From the NCBI GenBank assembly GCA_963847615.1, contig CAWKAN010000014.1, positions 124,001 through 188,000 on the forward strand: a stretch of DNA of 64,000 bases, read 5' to 3'. The notes beneath the pieces were generated by a model. It saw only the letters and a list, made by a program, of their open reading frames with translations, searched no databases and was not told the DNA's origin. The position numbers were made by a program, and so were the translations under genes. Positions 46,120-54,774 of the stretch are shown in pieces (position 1 is the first letter of the stretch; the number at the start of each line of letters is the position of its first letter). This stretch comes from Palsa-883 sp963847615. GTDB taxonomy: Bacteria; Pseudomonadota; Alphaproteobacteria; Acetobacterales; Acetobacteraceae.

Positions 46120-46725
46120 CTAAGCCGCGCCCGGCGCCCCGCCCGGGGCGCCTTCCGGCCGCGCCAGCAGCGCCACCTTGGTCATGAATTCCTCCGGCTT
46201 GGCGTCGGCCAGCAGCGCCGCGGCGTCCGCCACCGCGTCCAGCAGCCGCACCAGCCACTCGCGGTCGGCCTTGCCGAAATCGCCGAGCACGTGGCCCAGC
46301 ACGCGCTCCTTCTCCCCCGGATGGCCGATCCCCAGCCGCACCCGCCAGTACTCCGGCGTGCCAAGCATGCGGTCCATGCTGCGCAGCCCGTTGTGCCCCG
46401 CCGCGCCGCCGCCGCGCTTCACCCGCACCTTGCCCGGCGCCAGGTCCAGCTCGTCGTGGAACGCGGTGATCGCCGCCGGCGCCAGCTTGTAGAAGCCCGC
46501 CGCCGCCTGCACCGACTCGCCCGAGGCGTTCATGTAGGTCTGCGGCTTCAGCGCCAGCACCTTGTGCCGGCCCACCATGCCCTCGGCCACCAGCCCCTTG
46601 AAACGCTGCCGCCACGGGCTGAACCCGTGGCGGATGGCAATCACATCCAGCGCCATGAAGCCGATGTTGTGCCGGTTCCGGGCCATGCCCAGCTCCGGAT
46701 TGCCGAGCCCGACCCAGAGCAGCAT
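46120..46725 (-). CDS. pth: Peptidyl-tRNA hydrolase
   Basis: Releases peptidyl groups from drop-off tRNAs. The 201-residue protein shows [20 protein letters not shown] with the catalytic His in [21 protein letters not shown], and [20 protein letters not shown] followed by [33 protein letters not shown] is the substrate lid. Length is normal. It lies between rplY and ychF on one strand, the common rplY-pth-ychF order. Confidence 0.96.
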   Translation of the reverse strand: MLLWVGLGNPELGMARNRHNIGFMALDVIAIRHGFSPWRQRFKGLVAEGMVGRHKVLALKPQTYMNASGESVQAAAGFYKLAPAAITAFHDELDLAPGKVRVKRGGGAAGHNGLRSMDRMLGTPEYWRVRLGIGHPGEKERVLGHVLGDFGKADREWLVRLLDAVADAAALLADAKPEEFMTKVALLARPEGAPGGAPGAA

Positions 46726-46744
46726 GACACTCCCGCGGCCGGGA

Positions 46745-47449
46745 TCAGCCCTTCCTCGCCGCGGCCTTGGCGGGGGCCTTGCCGGCCGGCGCCTTGCCTG
46801 CCGGGGCCTTCGCCGCGGGTGCCGCGGGTGCCGCGGCCGCCGGCGCCGCCGTCGCGGTGGTTTCGGCCGCCGCCTCGGTGATCTTGGTGGGCGGCGCCAC
46901 GGTGGCGATCACGAAGTCGCGCCCGGTGATCACCGGCTGCGTCCCCTCGATCCCCTTCAGGTCGTGCCAGCGGACATTGTCGTTGAAATCCAGCCCGCTC
47001 AGATCGGCGAGGAACTGTTCCGGGATGTGGTCCGGATCGCAATACACCTCGACCGCGTGGCGCACGACGTTCAACACGCCGCCGCGCTTGAGGCCGGTGC
47101 TGAGGCCCTCGTTGTCGAAATGCACCGGCACCGCGACGCGAATCTTCTCCCCGGCCGCCAGCCGCTGGAAGTCCACGTGCTCCGGCGCATCCGACACCGG
47201 ATGGAACTGCACGTCGCGGATCAGCACCCGCGTCACCGCCCCGCTGACGTTGATCTCGTAGACCCGGGATTGCCACCCGGCCCGCGTCAACTCGCGCAAC
47301 ACCACGCGCGGCTCCAACGCAATCATGCTGGGCGCCTGATGCGCCCCGTAAATCACCGCGGGCACCTTGCCCGCTCGCCGTGTCGCACGCGCCGCCCCCT
47401 TACCGGCTCGCGCACGCGCCTCGGCCTCGATCGTCACGACATTGGCCAT
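46745..47449 (-). CDS. rplY: 50S ribosomal protein L25/Ctc
   Basis: The 234-residue protein is the long (Ctc) form that binds 5S rRNA. It starts [20 protein letters not shown] and [20 protein letters not shown] (L25 domain), continues with [20 protein letters not shown], and has the TL5-like C-terminal domain [20 protein letters not shown]. It ends in an Ala/Pro/Lys-rich tail of about 40 residues ([20 protein letters not shown]) typical of alphaproteobacterial L25. The ATG at 47449 has aggag nine bases upstream. Nineteen bases separate it from pth. Confidence 0.95.
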   Translation of the reverse strand: MANVVTIEAEARARAGKGAARATRRAGKVPAVIYGAHQAPSMIALEPRVVLRELTRAGWQSRVYEINVSGAVTRVLIRDVQFHPVSDAPEHVDFQRLAAGEKIRVAVPVHFDNEGLSTGLKRGGVLNVVRHAVEVYCDPDHIPEQFLADLSGLDFNDNVRWHDLKGIEGTQPVITGRDFVIATVAPPTKITEAAAETTATAAPAAAAPAAPAAKAPAGKAPAGKAPAKAAARKG

Positions 47450-47564
47450 GGTCCGCTCCTGCAAATGCCAAACGCCGGCCTCCAGGGGTGCCGGCGCGCG
47501 GGCGGCGGTGTAGCGGAGGGCGCGGCCGGAGGCAAGGACCAGCCGTGCCGGGGGGGGGGAGGGC

Positions 47565-47848
47565 AAGGCTGGGGCTTCGCCCCAGACCCCACCAAGGGGC
47601 GCTGCCCCTTGGAACCCCGCCAAGGGCGGAGCCCTTGGAACCCCGGACTGGGAGTGTGGGGAGGGGAAGGGGGCGGGTGGGCTGGGTGTCGGTGCCGCCC
47701 CTCGCGAGGGGCGGCACCGACACCCAGCCCACCCGCCCCCTTCCCCTCCCCACACTCCCAGTCATGGAGTCCAGAGGCCGCTGCCTCTGGTGGGGGGTCC
47801 AGGGGGGCAAAGCCCCCCTGGCGGGGTTCGGGGCGGAGCCCCGGCCTT
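47565..47848. repeat. Composite palindromic element, copy 1
   Basis: Terminal modules are aaggctggggcttcgcccc at the left and ggggcggagccccggcctt at the right, which are near-inverted repeats. Between them are small hairpins and a central perfect palindrome at 47646-47763. The order of modules is the exact reverse of the element at 59011-59296. It lies between rplY and the acyl-CoA synthetase gene, which are divergent. Confidence 0.92.
47646..47763. repeat. Perfect 118-bp palindrome (59-bp arms, no loop)
   Basis: The left arm starts gactgggagtgtggggaggg; the right arm is its exact reverse complement, meeting at ctcg|cgag (47704/47705). It could extrude as a cruciform. The outer ~25 bp are nearly shared with the palindrome at 59096-59215, while the centres are unrelated. 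Confidence 0.95.
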
Positions 47849-47943
47849 ACCCTTCCCCCCCGGCACGGCTGGTCCTTGACGCGGCCTGCGCCAGCGCAAG
47901 CATAATGGGGGGCAGGCCAGGAAACGTCCCGCCGGGGCAAACG

Positions 47944-49476
47944 ATGATCAACGATGCCATTGCGCGCGCCGGGCGCAACACCTTGGGCGACGCGGTGCGC
48001 CGTGCCGCCGCGCGGTTCCGCGACCGCGAGGCGCTGGTGTTTGCGGACCGCATTTGGAGCTTCCGGGCGATCGACGATGCCGCCAGCCGTGTTGCCTTCC
48101 GGCTGATTGCGGCCGGACTGTGCCCGGGCGATCGCGTGGCCGCCTATGGGCGCAATTCCGACGCGTATCTGATCGCATTTCTGGCCTGTTGCCGTGCCGG
48201 CCTGGTGCACGTGCCGGTGAACTACGCGCTGACCGGCGGCGAACTGCGCTACATTGTGCAACAGTCGGGTGCCCGGGGGTTGCTGAGCGCGCCGGCGCTG
48301 GAGGCCAACCTCGACGGCATCGAGGTGGAAATACGCGGCCGGTTCGACGGTGGTGGCGGGCTGGACATTCTGGCCACCGCGCTCGACCCGGCGGCGCCGA
48401 CGGATGTCGATCCGCCGATCGATGACACCGCATTGGCGCAGATCGTGTACACGTCCGGAACGACAGCGGCGCCCAAGGGGGCGATGATGACGCATCGGGC
48501 GATGCTGGCGCAGTACTACTCCGTCATTCACGAAATGGATTTTGCCGCCGAGGACCGGTCGTTGGCGGCGCTGCCGCTGTACCACACCGCGCAGATGCAC
48601 GCCTTCACGATCCCGCAGTTGCTGGCGGGCGGGCGCACCGTGCTGATCGAGGCGCCGGTGCCCGAGCAGGTGCTGCGGCTGATCGAGCAGGAGCGCATCA
48701 CCTCGTTCTTCTCGCCGCCGACGGTCTGGATCAGCCTGCTGCGCCATGCGGATTTTTCGACCCGCGACCTGCGCTCGTTGCAACGGGTCTACTACGGCGC
48801 CTCGATCATGCCGGTGCCGGTGCTGCACGAGCTGCGCGAGCGGCTGCCCAACGCCAGGCCGTACAACTGCTACGGCCAGACCGAGATCGCCCCGCTGGCG
48901 ACCACCTTGCGCCCGGAGGAACACGACGCGCGCCCGGCGTCCTGCGGTCGCCCGGTGCTGAACGTGGAGACCCGCGTGGTCGATCCGGAGATGAACGACG
49001 TGCCGCCCGGCACGCACGGCGAGATCGTGCACCGCTCGCCGCATCTGCTGGTGGGCTATTGGAACAAGCCGCGGGAGACCGAGGAGGCGTTTGCCGGCGG
49101 CTGGTTTCATTCCGGCGATGTCGGATATTTCGACGCGGCCGGCTATCTCTACATCGTCGATCGCATCCGCGACGTGATCAATACCGGCGGCGTGCTGGTC
49201 GCCAGCCGCGAGGTGGAGGAGGCGCTGTTCACCCACAAGGCGGTCTCCGAGGTCGCCGTGGTTGGCCTGCCCGACGCCAAATGGATCGAGGCGGTGACGG
49301 CCTTCGTCGTGCTGCGCCAGGGCCAAGCGGTGGCGGCGGAGGCGCTGATCGCCCATGCGCGCCGGTTTCTGGCGCCGTTCAAGCTGCCCAAGCGTGTGGT
49401 GTTCGTGGACGCGCTGCCGCGCAACACCGCGGGCAAGCTGCTGAAGCGCGAACTGCGGCGCGAATACACCAGGTGA
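47944..49476 (+). CDS. Acyl-CoA synthetase (AMP-forming, fatty-acid CoA ligase type)
   Basis: Activates a carboxylic acid via an acyl-adenylate. The 510-residue protein has P-loop YTSGTTAAPKGAMMTHRAM (about 169), the aromatic substrate region LPLYHTAQMHAFTIP, YNCYGQTEIAPLATTL, the hinge GWFHSGDVGYFDAAGYLYIV then DRIRDVIN, and the catalytic Lys in PRNTAGKLLKREL. Length and motif order are normal for FadD/MenE-like ligases. The ATG at 47944 directly precedes the conserved N-terminus. The acid substrate is unknown. It stands alone, downstream of the palindromic element. Confidence 0.92.
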   Translation: MINDAIARAGRNTLGDAVRRAAARFRDREALVFADRIWSFRAIDDAASRVAFRLIAAGLCPGDRVAAYGRNSDAYLIAFLACCRAGLVHVPVNYALTGGELRYIVQQSGARGLLSAPALEANLDGIEVEIRGRFDGGGGLDILATALDPAAPTDVDPPIDDTALAQIVYTSGTTAAPKGAMMTHRAMLAQYYSVIHEMDFAAEDRSLAALPLYHTAQMHAFTIPQLLAGGRTVLIEAPVPEQVLRLIEQERITSFFSPPTVWISLLRHADFSTRDLRSLQRVYYGASIMPVPVLHELRERLPNARPYNCYGQTEIAPLATTLRPEEHDARPASCGRPVLNVETRVVDPEMNDVPPGTHGEIVHRSPHLLVGYWNKPRETEEAFAGGWFHSGDVGYFDAAGYLYIVDRIRDVINTGGVLVASREVEEALFTHKAVSEVAVVGLPDAKWIEAVTAFVVLRQGQAVAAEALIAHARRFLAPFKLPKRVVFVDALPRNTAGKLLKRELRREYTR

Positions 49477-49689
49477 CGGCGACGTCTCACTGGCCTCCCC
49501 CTCTCGCCGCCCGCTTCCGCGCCTGGAGCCGGCCGGCTGAAGGCTTCCGACAGCCACCCAACCCCGATCACCAACCCTCCACCAGCCGGGATTTCTCTCA
49601 CTCGCGCGGATGCCGGCTCGATCGTAGCGGCGTCGCGGGCCCTGGGCTGCGCCAACAAACGTGTAAAGACACCACCCGCAAGCGAGGCA

Positions 49690-49795
49690 TAAGGTAGGTC
49701 GTCAGGCCGAGGAATGGTTCCAACGTGTTTTGATTCCTCCTGACGTTCTCCATAGCAAACTGGCCCCGCCGAAGCCCGGCGGGGCTTTTTGCCGA
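49690..49795 (+). ncRNA. Candidate small RNA with 3' rho-independent terminator
   Basis: A long stem (cgtcagg-cc-gaggaat ... attcctc-ctgacg, about 49697-49748) is followed about 12 nt later by a GC-rich terminator hairpin at 49762-49790 (gccccgcc ... ggcggggcttttt). No gene of the right orientation ends just before it: the acyl-CoA synthetase stop is more than 200 bp upstream. The loop side exposes attcctcc, a possible anti-Shine-Dalgarno motif. The promoter is not evident. It could also be a distant 3' terminator of the synthetase mRNA. Confidence 0.4.
49762..49790 (+). terminator. Rho-independent terminator
   Basis: The stem gccccgcc / ggcggggc has a short loop and is followed directly by ttttt on the plus strand. 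It is the clearest intrinsic terminator in the window. Confidence 0.75.
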
Positions 49796-50054
49796 GCAAC
49801 CGACCTGGGCCGTCCGGCCATCCCTTCCGATACTGTCCGCCAACCCTGTTCGAGACCGTCCCGCCAGGCTCTGGATCGCCAGGCTCTGGATCGCCAGGCT
49901 CAACTGGCCAGGCTCAACTGGCAAGGCGGGGCGCGGTTGCCGGGATGGCGGTCCCCCGCCGGCAACGGCGCGGCCGACGGCGGTTCGCGCATTGGCGCCG
50001 CGCCGCGCACCGGTCGATCGGCAGCTTGGGGTCTGGATTGCCAGAAAATCCTTT

Positions 50055-50140
50055 TGGTGGAGGGGGTTGGATTCGAACCAACGTAGGCGTGCGCCAACGG
50101 ATTTACAGTCCGTCCCCTTTAGCCACTCGGGCACCCCTCC
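50055..50140 (-). tRNA. tRNA-Tyr (GTA anticodon), CCA encoded
   Basis: On the minus strand the sequence begins ggaggggtgcccgagtggct, a class II tRNA with a long variable arm. The anticodon loop is actgtaaat (GTA), and the T-arm ggttcgaatcc and acceptor end ccctcc-a-CCA follow. All stems pair. The 86-nt length includes the encoded CCA. Confidence 0.95.
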
Positions 50141-50223
50141 ACGGCGGGAGACGCGCTCTATTGCCAAACCCGGCCTGGTTGTCAACGAATGCCGGCTCGT
50201 GGTGAAGCAACGGAGCAAGCGGC

Positions 50224-51534
50224 ATGCGCCGGGTCGTGGTGGTCATTCTCGATGGGTTGCGCCGGGACTTCATCGACGCCGCGCGCACGCCGCACCTGCA
50301 GCGCCTCGCCGGCCGCGCGACCTCGTTCGCGGCGCATCGCTCGGCCTTCCCCTCGGCGACGCGCTGCGTCTCCGCCACCTTCGCCACCGGCTGCCACCCG
50401 GCGCGCCACGGCCTGCAGGGCAATGCGATGGCGCTGCTGGAGGACGGCGTCCTGGTGGCGCACGACGCCGGCCTGCCCGGGTTCCTGCAGCACAAGCGCG
50501 CCGTCACCGGCCGCACCCTGGGCGAGCCCACCCTGGCCGAACGCCTGGCCCCGCACGGCGGCGCGGTGATCTTCAACAACGTCTCGCCCGGCGCCGCCTA
50601 TGCGCACGACCCGGACGGCTTCGGCCACCTGCACCATCGCGCCGGCTCGTTCGCGCCGGGCCGGGTTCCGGCCGGAAGGCTGGAGGTGACGCTGGACGCC
50701 GCCGGCGACCGCCGCATGACCGAGCGGTTCGTCGCCGCGGCGCTGGCGCCCGGGCCGGCCAGGTCCGCGTCCCACGACACCGCGCCGTTGGACGCGCGCC
50801 GCCCGGCGCTGGCGCTGCTCTGGTGCGCCGAGCCCGACCATATCCAGCACGACCAGCCGCTGGGCTCGCCGGCGCACCTGGGGGTGTTGGCCGAGGCCGA
50901 TCGCAACGCCGGGGCGGTGATCGACGCGGTCGACCGGCTGCGGCGGAGCGGCGACGACGTGCTGTTGATCGTCGGCTCCGATCACGGCCACGAGACGGTG
51001 TCCGGCCTGGTCGATGTCGAGGCCGAGCTGATCGCGGCGGGGCTGAAAGCCGGCCGCGAGTCGTCCGACATCGTGGCGCAGTCCAACGGCACCGCCACGC
51101 TGATCTATCTGGCCCCGGAGCGCGCCGCGTTGCGCCCGGCGGTCGAGGCGTTCCTGCGCACGCGCGATTGGGCGGGCAGCGTGCTGGGGACGGACCAGCT
51201 TGCCGCGGTCGGCCAGGCGCCGGACAACGGCCTGGCGTTCGCCGTCTCGATGCGCGCGAGCGCGGCGGCGAACCGGTATGGCGTTCCCGGCAGCGCCCTG
51301 GCGGCGATGCCGCGGGCGGGCGAGGCGCACCCGGTCGGTGCCGGCCAGCACGGCGGGCTGGCCGCGTTCGAGCAGTCGCCCTTCCTGATGATCGACGGCG
51401 ACGGCTTTCCGCCCGCCACCGTCAGCCGGCGGCCGACGCATATCGTGGATCTGGCGCCGACGGTGCTGACGCATCTGCGCCTGGATGCAGCCGGGATGGA
51501 CGGCATCGCCCTGCAACACGCGCCGCTCGGATAG
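50224..51534 (+). CDS. Alkaline-phosphatase superfamily phosphodiesterase/nucleotide pyrophosphatase
   Basis: The 436-residue protein has the metal and nucleophile pattern of NPP-type enzymes: VVILDGLRRDFIDAARTPHL (first Asp), FPSATRCVSATFATG (nucleophile Ser/Thr region), CAEPDHIQHDQPLG, IVGSDHGHETV and AGQHGGLAAFEQSPFLMIDG, together giving the two-zinc site. No signal peptide is seen, so it is probably cytoplasmic, and substrates cannot be named. It lies alone beside the tRNA gene, divergent from it. Confidence 0.85.
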   Translation: MRRVVVVILDGLRRDFIDAARTPHLQRLAGRATSFAAHRSAFPSATRCVSATFATGCHPARHGLQGNAMALLEDGVLVAHDAGLPGFLQHKRAVTGRTLGEPTLAERLAPHGGAVIFNNVSPGAAYAHDPDGFGHLHHRAGSFAPGRVPAGRLEVTLDAAGDRRMTERFVAAALAPGPARSASHDTAPLDARRPALALLWCAEPDHIQHDQPLGSPAHLGVLAEADRNAGAVIDAVDRLRRSGDDVLLIVGSDHGHETVSGLVDVEAELIAAGLKAGRESSDIVAQSNGTATLIYLAPERAALRPAVEAFLRTRDWAGSVLGTDQLAAVGQAPDNGLAFAVSMRASAAANRYGVPGSALAAMPRAGEAHPVGAGQHGGLAAFEQSPFLMIDGDGFPPATVSRRPTHIVDLAPTVLTHLRLDAAGMDGIALQHAPLG

Positions 51535-51725
51535 AGCGGGACCCAGGGAACGCGTACTGGGGCACGCGCATTGGGGCACGCGCATTGGGGCGCGGCGATC
51601 GAACGGGTCAATCCAGCCGGGCCCGCGGGCTTGGATGACCGGCGTGGACGACCGGGGTTGGACTGGGCGGATCGGCTGCCGGGCCGGCTGGGCAGGGCAT
51701 GCGGCCGAGCGTATATCGTGCGCCC

Positions 51726-53114
51726 ATGAAACCTCCGCACTCGAAGCGGCCTGGCGGCTCGGGCCATGGACCGTCGAACCGCGACCCCGGACGCAGCTTT
51801 GGCGGGTCCCAGCAGCGATCGCCGGGCGGTTCGCCGCGCGGCCAGTCGCCGCAGGGCCGGGCCGGTGAGTCCGGACGGGATTTCGCCGGCGCCCAGCCCC
51901 GCTCGCAGGGTGGTCCCTCGCGGAACCAGCCGCCGCATGAGCGGGCCGGCGCGCCAGAGCGTAAATTCGCCGGCGCGCAGCAACGACCGCACATCGGTCC
52001 GCCGCGCGGCCAGTCGCCGCAGGGCCGGGCCGGTGAGTCCGGACGGGATTTCGCCGGCGCCCAGCCCCGCTCGCAGGGCGGTCCCTCGCGGAGCCAGCCG
52101 CCGCATGAGCGGACGGGCGCGCCAGAGCGTAAATTCGCCGGTGCGCAGCAACGACTGCACATCGGTCCGCCGCGCGACCAGTCGCCGCAGGGCCAGGGCG
52201 GCGGGCCGGGACATCGCGATGACCGGCAACGTGAAGACAGGCCCCGCCACGAAGGGCCGCGTCATGAGGGGCCGCGTCATGAGGCGCCGCGCGGCCATGG
52301 CCAGCCATTTCAGGCCCGCCCGCGCCGGGACGACCAGGGCAGCCAACCGGGCCAGACCCGCTTGCATGACCGCGCCCAGCCCAGCCAGGCCGACTCGCCG
52401 CGTGGCACGGTCTGGTTATACGGCGTGCACGCCGTCGCCGCCGCCCTCGCCAATCCGGCGCGCCGGCTGCGTCGCCTGGTGGTGACCGAGGACGCCGAAG
52501 CGACCCTGGCCGGCAAACTGCCCCAGCCCTGGTCGCTGCAACCGGAACGCGTCGAGCGCAGCCGGCTGGATCACCTGCTGGGTCGCGATATCGCCCATCA
52601 GGGCGTCGCCTTGCTGGCGGATCTGCTGACCCCGCCCGGCCTGCAGCCCACGCTGGAGCGGCCTGGCCCGATCATCGTGCTCGACCAGGTCACCGACCCG
52701 CGCAATGTCGGCGCCATCCTGCGCTCCGCCGCCGCCTTCGCCGTGGCGGCGGTGATCACCCAGGATCGCAACGCGCCGGAGGAGACCGGCGCGCTGGCCA
52801 AGGCCGCCTCCGGCGCGCTGGAGACCGTCCCGCTGCTGCGCGCGGTGAACATCGCGCGCACCCTGGTGGCGCTGAAGGCGGCGAATTGCTGGGTGGTCGG
52901 GCTCGATGCCGGCGCCGGGACCGCGCTGTCCGGACCATCGCTGGCCGATCGGCGGGTCGTCCTGGTGCTGGGCGCGGAGGGCGAGGGGCTGCGCCGGCTG
53001 ACCCGCGAGACCTGCGACGAACTGGTCGCACTGACCATGCCGGGGGCGATGGAAAGCCTGAACGTCGCCGCCGCCGGCGCGGTCGCGCTGTATGAGCTGA
53101 CGAGGCGAACATGA
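51726..53114 (+). CDS. rlmB: SpoU-family 23S rRNA 2'-O-methyltransferase RlmB with repeat-rich N-terminus
   Basis: RlmB methylates the ribose of G2251 in 23S rRNA. The last ~250 residues are a normal RlmB: VWLYGVHAVAAALANPARRL (substrate-binding domain), VLDQVTDPRNVGAILRSAAA (motif 1), LVLGAEGEGLRRLTRETCDE (motif 2) and TMPGAMESLNVAAAGAVALY (motif 3, deep trefoil knot). The first ~215 residues are unusual: a Gly/Gln/Pro/Arg-rich tract containing a 56-residue unit (168 bp, starts near 51841 and 52009, partial third at 52177). It is probably disordered and RNA-binding. The stop overlaps the hydratase gene as ATGA. Confidence 0.88.
   Translation: MKPPHSKRPGGSGHGPSNRDPGRSFGGSQQRSPGGSPRGQSPQGRAGESGRDFAGAQPRSQGGPSRNQPPHERAGAPERKFAGAQQRPHIGPPRGQSPQGRAGESGRDFAGAQPRSQGGPSRSQPPHERTGAPERKFAGAQQRLHIGPPRDQSPQGQGGGPGHRDDRQREDRPRHEGPRHEGPRHEAPRGHGQPFQARPRRDDQGSQPGQTRLHDRAQPSQADSPRGTVWLYGVHAVAAALANPARRLRRLVVTEDAEATLAGKLPQPWSLQPERVERSRLDHLLGRDIAHQGVALLADLLTPPGLQPTLERPGPIIVLDQVTDPRNVGAILRSAAAFAVAAVITQDRNAPEETGALAKAASGALETVPLLRAVNIARTLVALKAANCWVVGLDAGAGTALSGPSLADRRVVLVLGAEGEGLRRLTRETCDELVALTMPGAMESLNVAAAGAVALYELTRRT
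51841..52176 (+). repeat. 2 x 168-bp in-frame repeat inside rlmB (plus partial third)
   Basis: The unit begins gccagtcgccgcagggccgg at 51841 and 52009. Both copies encode GQSPQGRAGESGRDFAGAQ and so on with few differences. A degenerate third start lies at about 52177. Being a multiple of three, copy change keeps the methyltransferase in frame. Confidence 0.85.
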
Positions 53115-53896
53115 CCCGCTACGACCCGACCGAGGCCGCCGCCGCGCTGCACGCCAGGCGCCAACGGCACGAACGGGTGACCCCGCTGCCGCCGGGGATC
53201 GCCCCGCGGACCGAGGCCGAGGGCGCCGCGGCGCAGCGCGACCTGGCGCGGCAGACCGGGGCGGAACCTCCCGGCGGGTTCAAGATCGGCGCCACCGCGC
53301 GGCGGATGCAGGAGTACCTCGGCCTGAGCGGTCCGGCCGCCGGCTTCATGGCGATCGGCGGCCTGCACCCCAGCGGCGTCACGCTGCGCTTCGGCGACTT
53401 CGTCCATCCCGGCGTGGAGTGCGAGCTGGCCGTGCGGCTGGCCCACGCCCTGCCGCCCGGCCCTTGCACGCCGGCGCAGGCCGCCGAGGCGGTGGGGGAG
53501 CTGTTCGCGGCCATCGAGATCGTCGAGAACCGCTACGGCGACCTGGCCGAGCTGGGCACGCCGACCCTGATCGCCGACCAGGTGTTTCACGCCGCTGCGG
53601 TGCTGGGCGAGCCCGGCACGACGGACTGGCGCGCGCTGGACGTGGCGGCGTTGCCCGGACGCATCACCGTCGACGGCCAGGTGCGCGGCGAGGGCGTTGC
53701 CGCCGACCTGCTCGGCCATCCGCTGAACTGCCTGGCCTGGCTTGCCGGTTCCTCGGTCGCCGCGGCGTTTGGCGGGCTGCAACCCGGGCAGGTGGTCCTG
53801 CTCGGCAGCGTGACCCCGCCGGTCTGGCTGACCGGGCCGGGCAGCGTGACGGTGGAGTTCCCGCCGCTGCCGCCGGTCCAGGTGCGCTTGACCTAG
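53111..53896 (+). CDS. 2-keto-4-pentenoate hydratase-like protein (fumarylacetoacetase fold)
   Basis: The 261-residue protein resembles MhpD/TesE-type hydratases and oxaloacetate decarboxylase-like members. Motifs are GFKIGATARRMQEYLGLSGP, a metal-binding acidic cluster in HPGVECELAVRLAH, LFAAIEIVENRYGDLAELGT, IADQVFHAAAVLG and LQPGQVVLLGSVTPPVWLTG, the conserved C-terminal strand. The metal ligands (Glu-x-Glu and a later Glu) appear present. It overlaps the end of rlmB by four bases, an unusual partnership, since no other aromatic meta-cleavage genes are nearby. Confidence 0.82.
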   Translation: MTRYDPTEAAAALHARRQRHERVTPLPPGIAPRTEAEGAAAQRDLARQTGAEPPGGFKIGATARRMQEYLGLSGPAAGFMAIGGLHPSGVTLRFGDFVHPGVECELAVRLAHALPPGPCTPAQAAEAVGELFAAIEIVENRYGDLAELGTPTLIADQVFHAAAVLGEPGTTDWRALDVAALPGRITVDGQVRGEGVAADLLGHPLNCLAWLAGSSVAAAFGGLQPGQVVLLGSVTPPVWLTGPGSVTVEFPPLPPVQVRLT

Positions 53897-54279
53897 CCCG
53901 GACGGCTTGCGCTATCCCGGGCGCGGGCGCGGGCGCGGTCCTTGCCGCGCCGCGCTGGTTCCGCTGGGGGGGGGGCGCGCAATGTGTCGCACCATCCATG
54001 CCGAGTGGGGTCGATGGGACGCGGCGCTCCGGGCGGAAACCGGCTGCCGGGTGGCGAGCCGGCGTTCGATTCACGCCAAGACCGATCACGCCAAGATCGA
54101 TCCCCCCTGGGACGGATCCTCCCTGGGACGGATCCTCCCTGGGACCGATGCTGCCAGGGCCGAAGCGGCGCGCGTTCTGGTAACGTTCTCTTAATCCCCC
54201 GCTAATAAGGTGTCCTGGCGTTCGGGAATTGTTCCCCTATGCTCGCGGCCAGAATGGCCAGCACCGTGCGAGGCGCCCC
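53897..54279. other. Intergenic, short tandem duplications, no gene recognised
   Basis: It contains a G10 homopolymer near 53967-53976 and 16-bp duplications (ccctgggacggatcct repeated between 54106 and 54140). Nothing resembles a coding sequence. Confidence 0.5.
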
Positions 54280-54504
54280 ATGCTCACAGATTGGAACGTG
54301 TTGTCCGAGGAACTCCAACTCATGGTTTCGCGCGAGGCACTGCGCCGTGCGGCGGACGTCATCGCCGGCCAGGCGGACGAGCTGGCCGCAGAGATGGAAA
54401 CCGGTGGGTTGAGCGATTGCGGCGGACCGGAGGCGCTGCGCCTGCTCGCCGCAGTGGTGCGCGTCACCGGCGACGAGGTGCTGTGCACCGTCGGCCATGC
54501 CTGA
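54280..54504 (+). CDS. Small hypothetical protein
   Basis: The 74-residue product starts MLTDWNVLSEELQLMVSREA and is acidic, with two clear amphipathic helices (ALRRAADVIAGQADELAAEM and EALRLLAAVVRVTGDEVL). I do not recognise a family, but composition and codon use look like a real gene, unlike the surrounding Arg/Pro-rich frames. The ATG at 54280 is chosen over an upstream start at 54229, which would add an Arg-rich tail. It has no operon partner. Confidence 0.55.
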   Translation: MLTDWNVLSEELQLMVSREALRRAADVIAGQADELAAEMETGGLSDCGGPEALRLLAAVVRVTGDEVLCTVGHA

Positions 54505-54627
54505 AATCGATCAAGGCCAACAGGCGCCATCGCATACGCGCCGGGATCGGGCCCGTTGGGCCTCCCCGGCCCCGCGACGTCTTCGTCGCGGCGGTTCGCT
54601 ATGGCGCCGGTTGGCGACGGCGCGGGT

Positions 54628-54680
54628 GATACCAGCGGCCCAAAGTGACGACTCTTCCACCACTTCGGGCCGCTGGTATC
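54628..54680. repeat. Uninterrupted palindrome of the intron-target family
   Basis: gataccagcggccc (54628-54641) and gggccgctggtatc (54667-54680) form a perfect inverted repeat around a 25-nt centre. The right arm equals the 5' exon of intron copy 1 and is followed by t, so it represents an unoccupied target about 95 bp from intron 2. Confidence 0.85.
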
Positions 54681-54724
54681 GCGCGCGGGGTTGGTGGGGC
54701 GGCCGCGCGCCAAACCAAGACTCA

Positions 54725-54774
54725 TACCAGCGGCCCGACACGGGCCGAACGGTCGGCAATTAGGGCCGTTGGTA
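54725..54774. repeat. Palindromic repeat interrupted by group II intron 2
   Basis: Left arm taccagcggccc (54725-54736), right arm gggccgttggta (54763-54774); the intron starts at the next base. This is the same arrangement as at 19371-19435. Confidence 0.8.

Larger units (their letters stand above)
49477..50054. other. Intergenic region with sRNA candidate and short duplications
   Basis: No protein gene is recognised. Besides the hairpin-terminator unit at 49690-49795, it contains tandem duplications near 49866-49925 (aggctctggatcgcc twice, then aggctcaactggcc twice). Confidence 0.5.

Noticed and set aside
47565..47848. Insertion sequence
   Set aside because: The element has inverted ends but is under 300 bp and encodes nothing. 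It is at most a non-autonomous element.
49598..50218. A 206-codon minus-strand frame across tRNA-Tyr
   Set aside because: It reads through the tRNA and the terminator hairpin and contains the typical translated-tRNA string, so it is not a gene.
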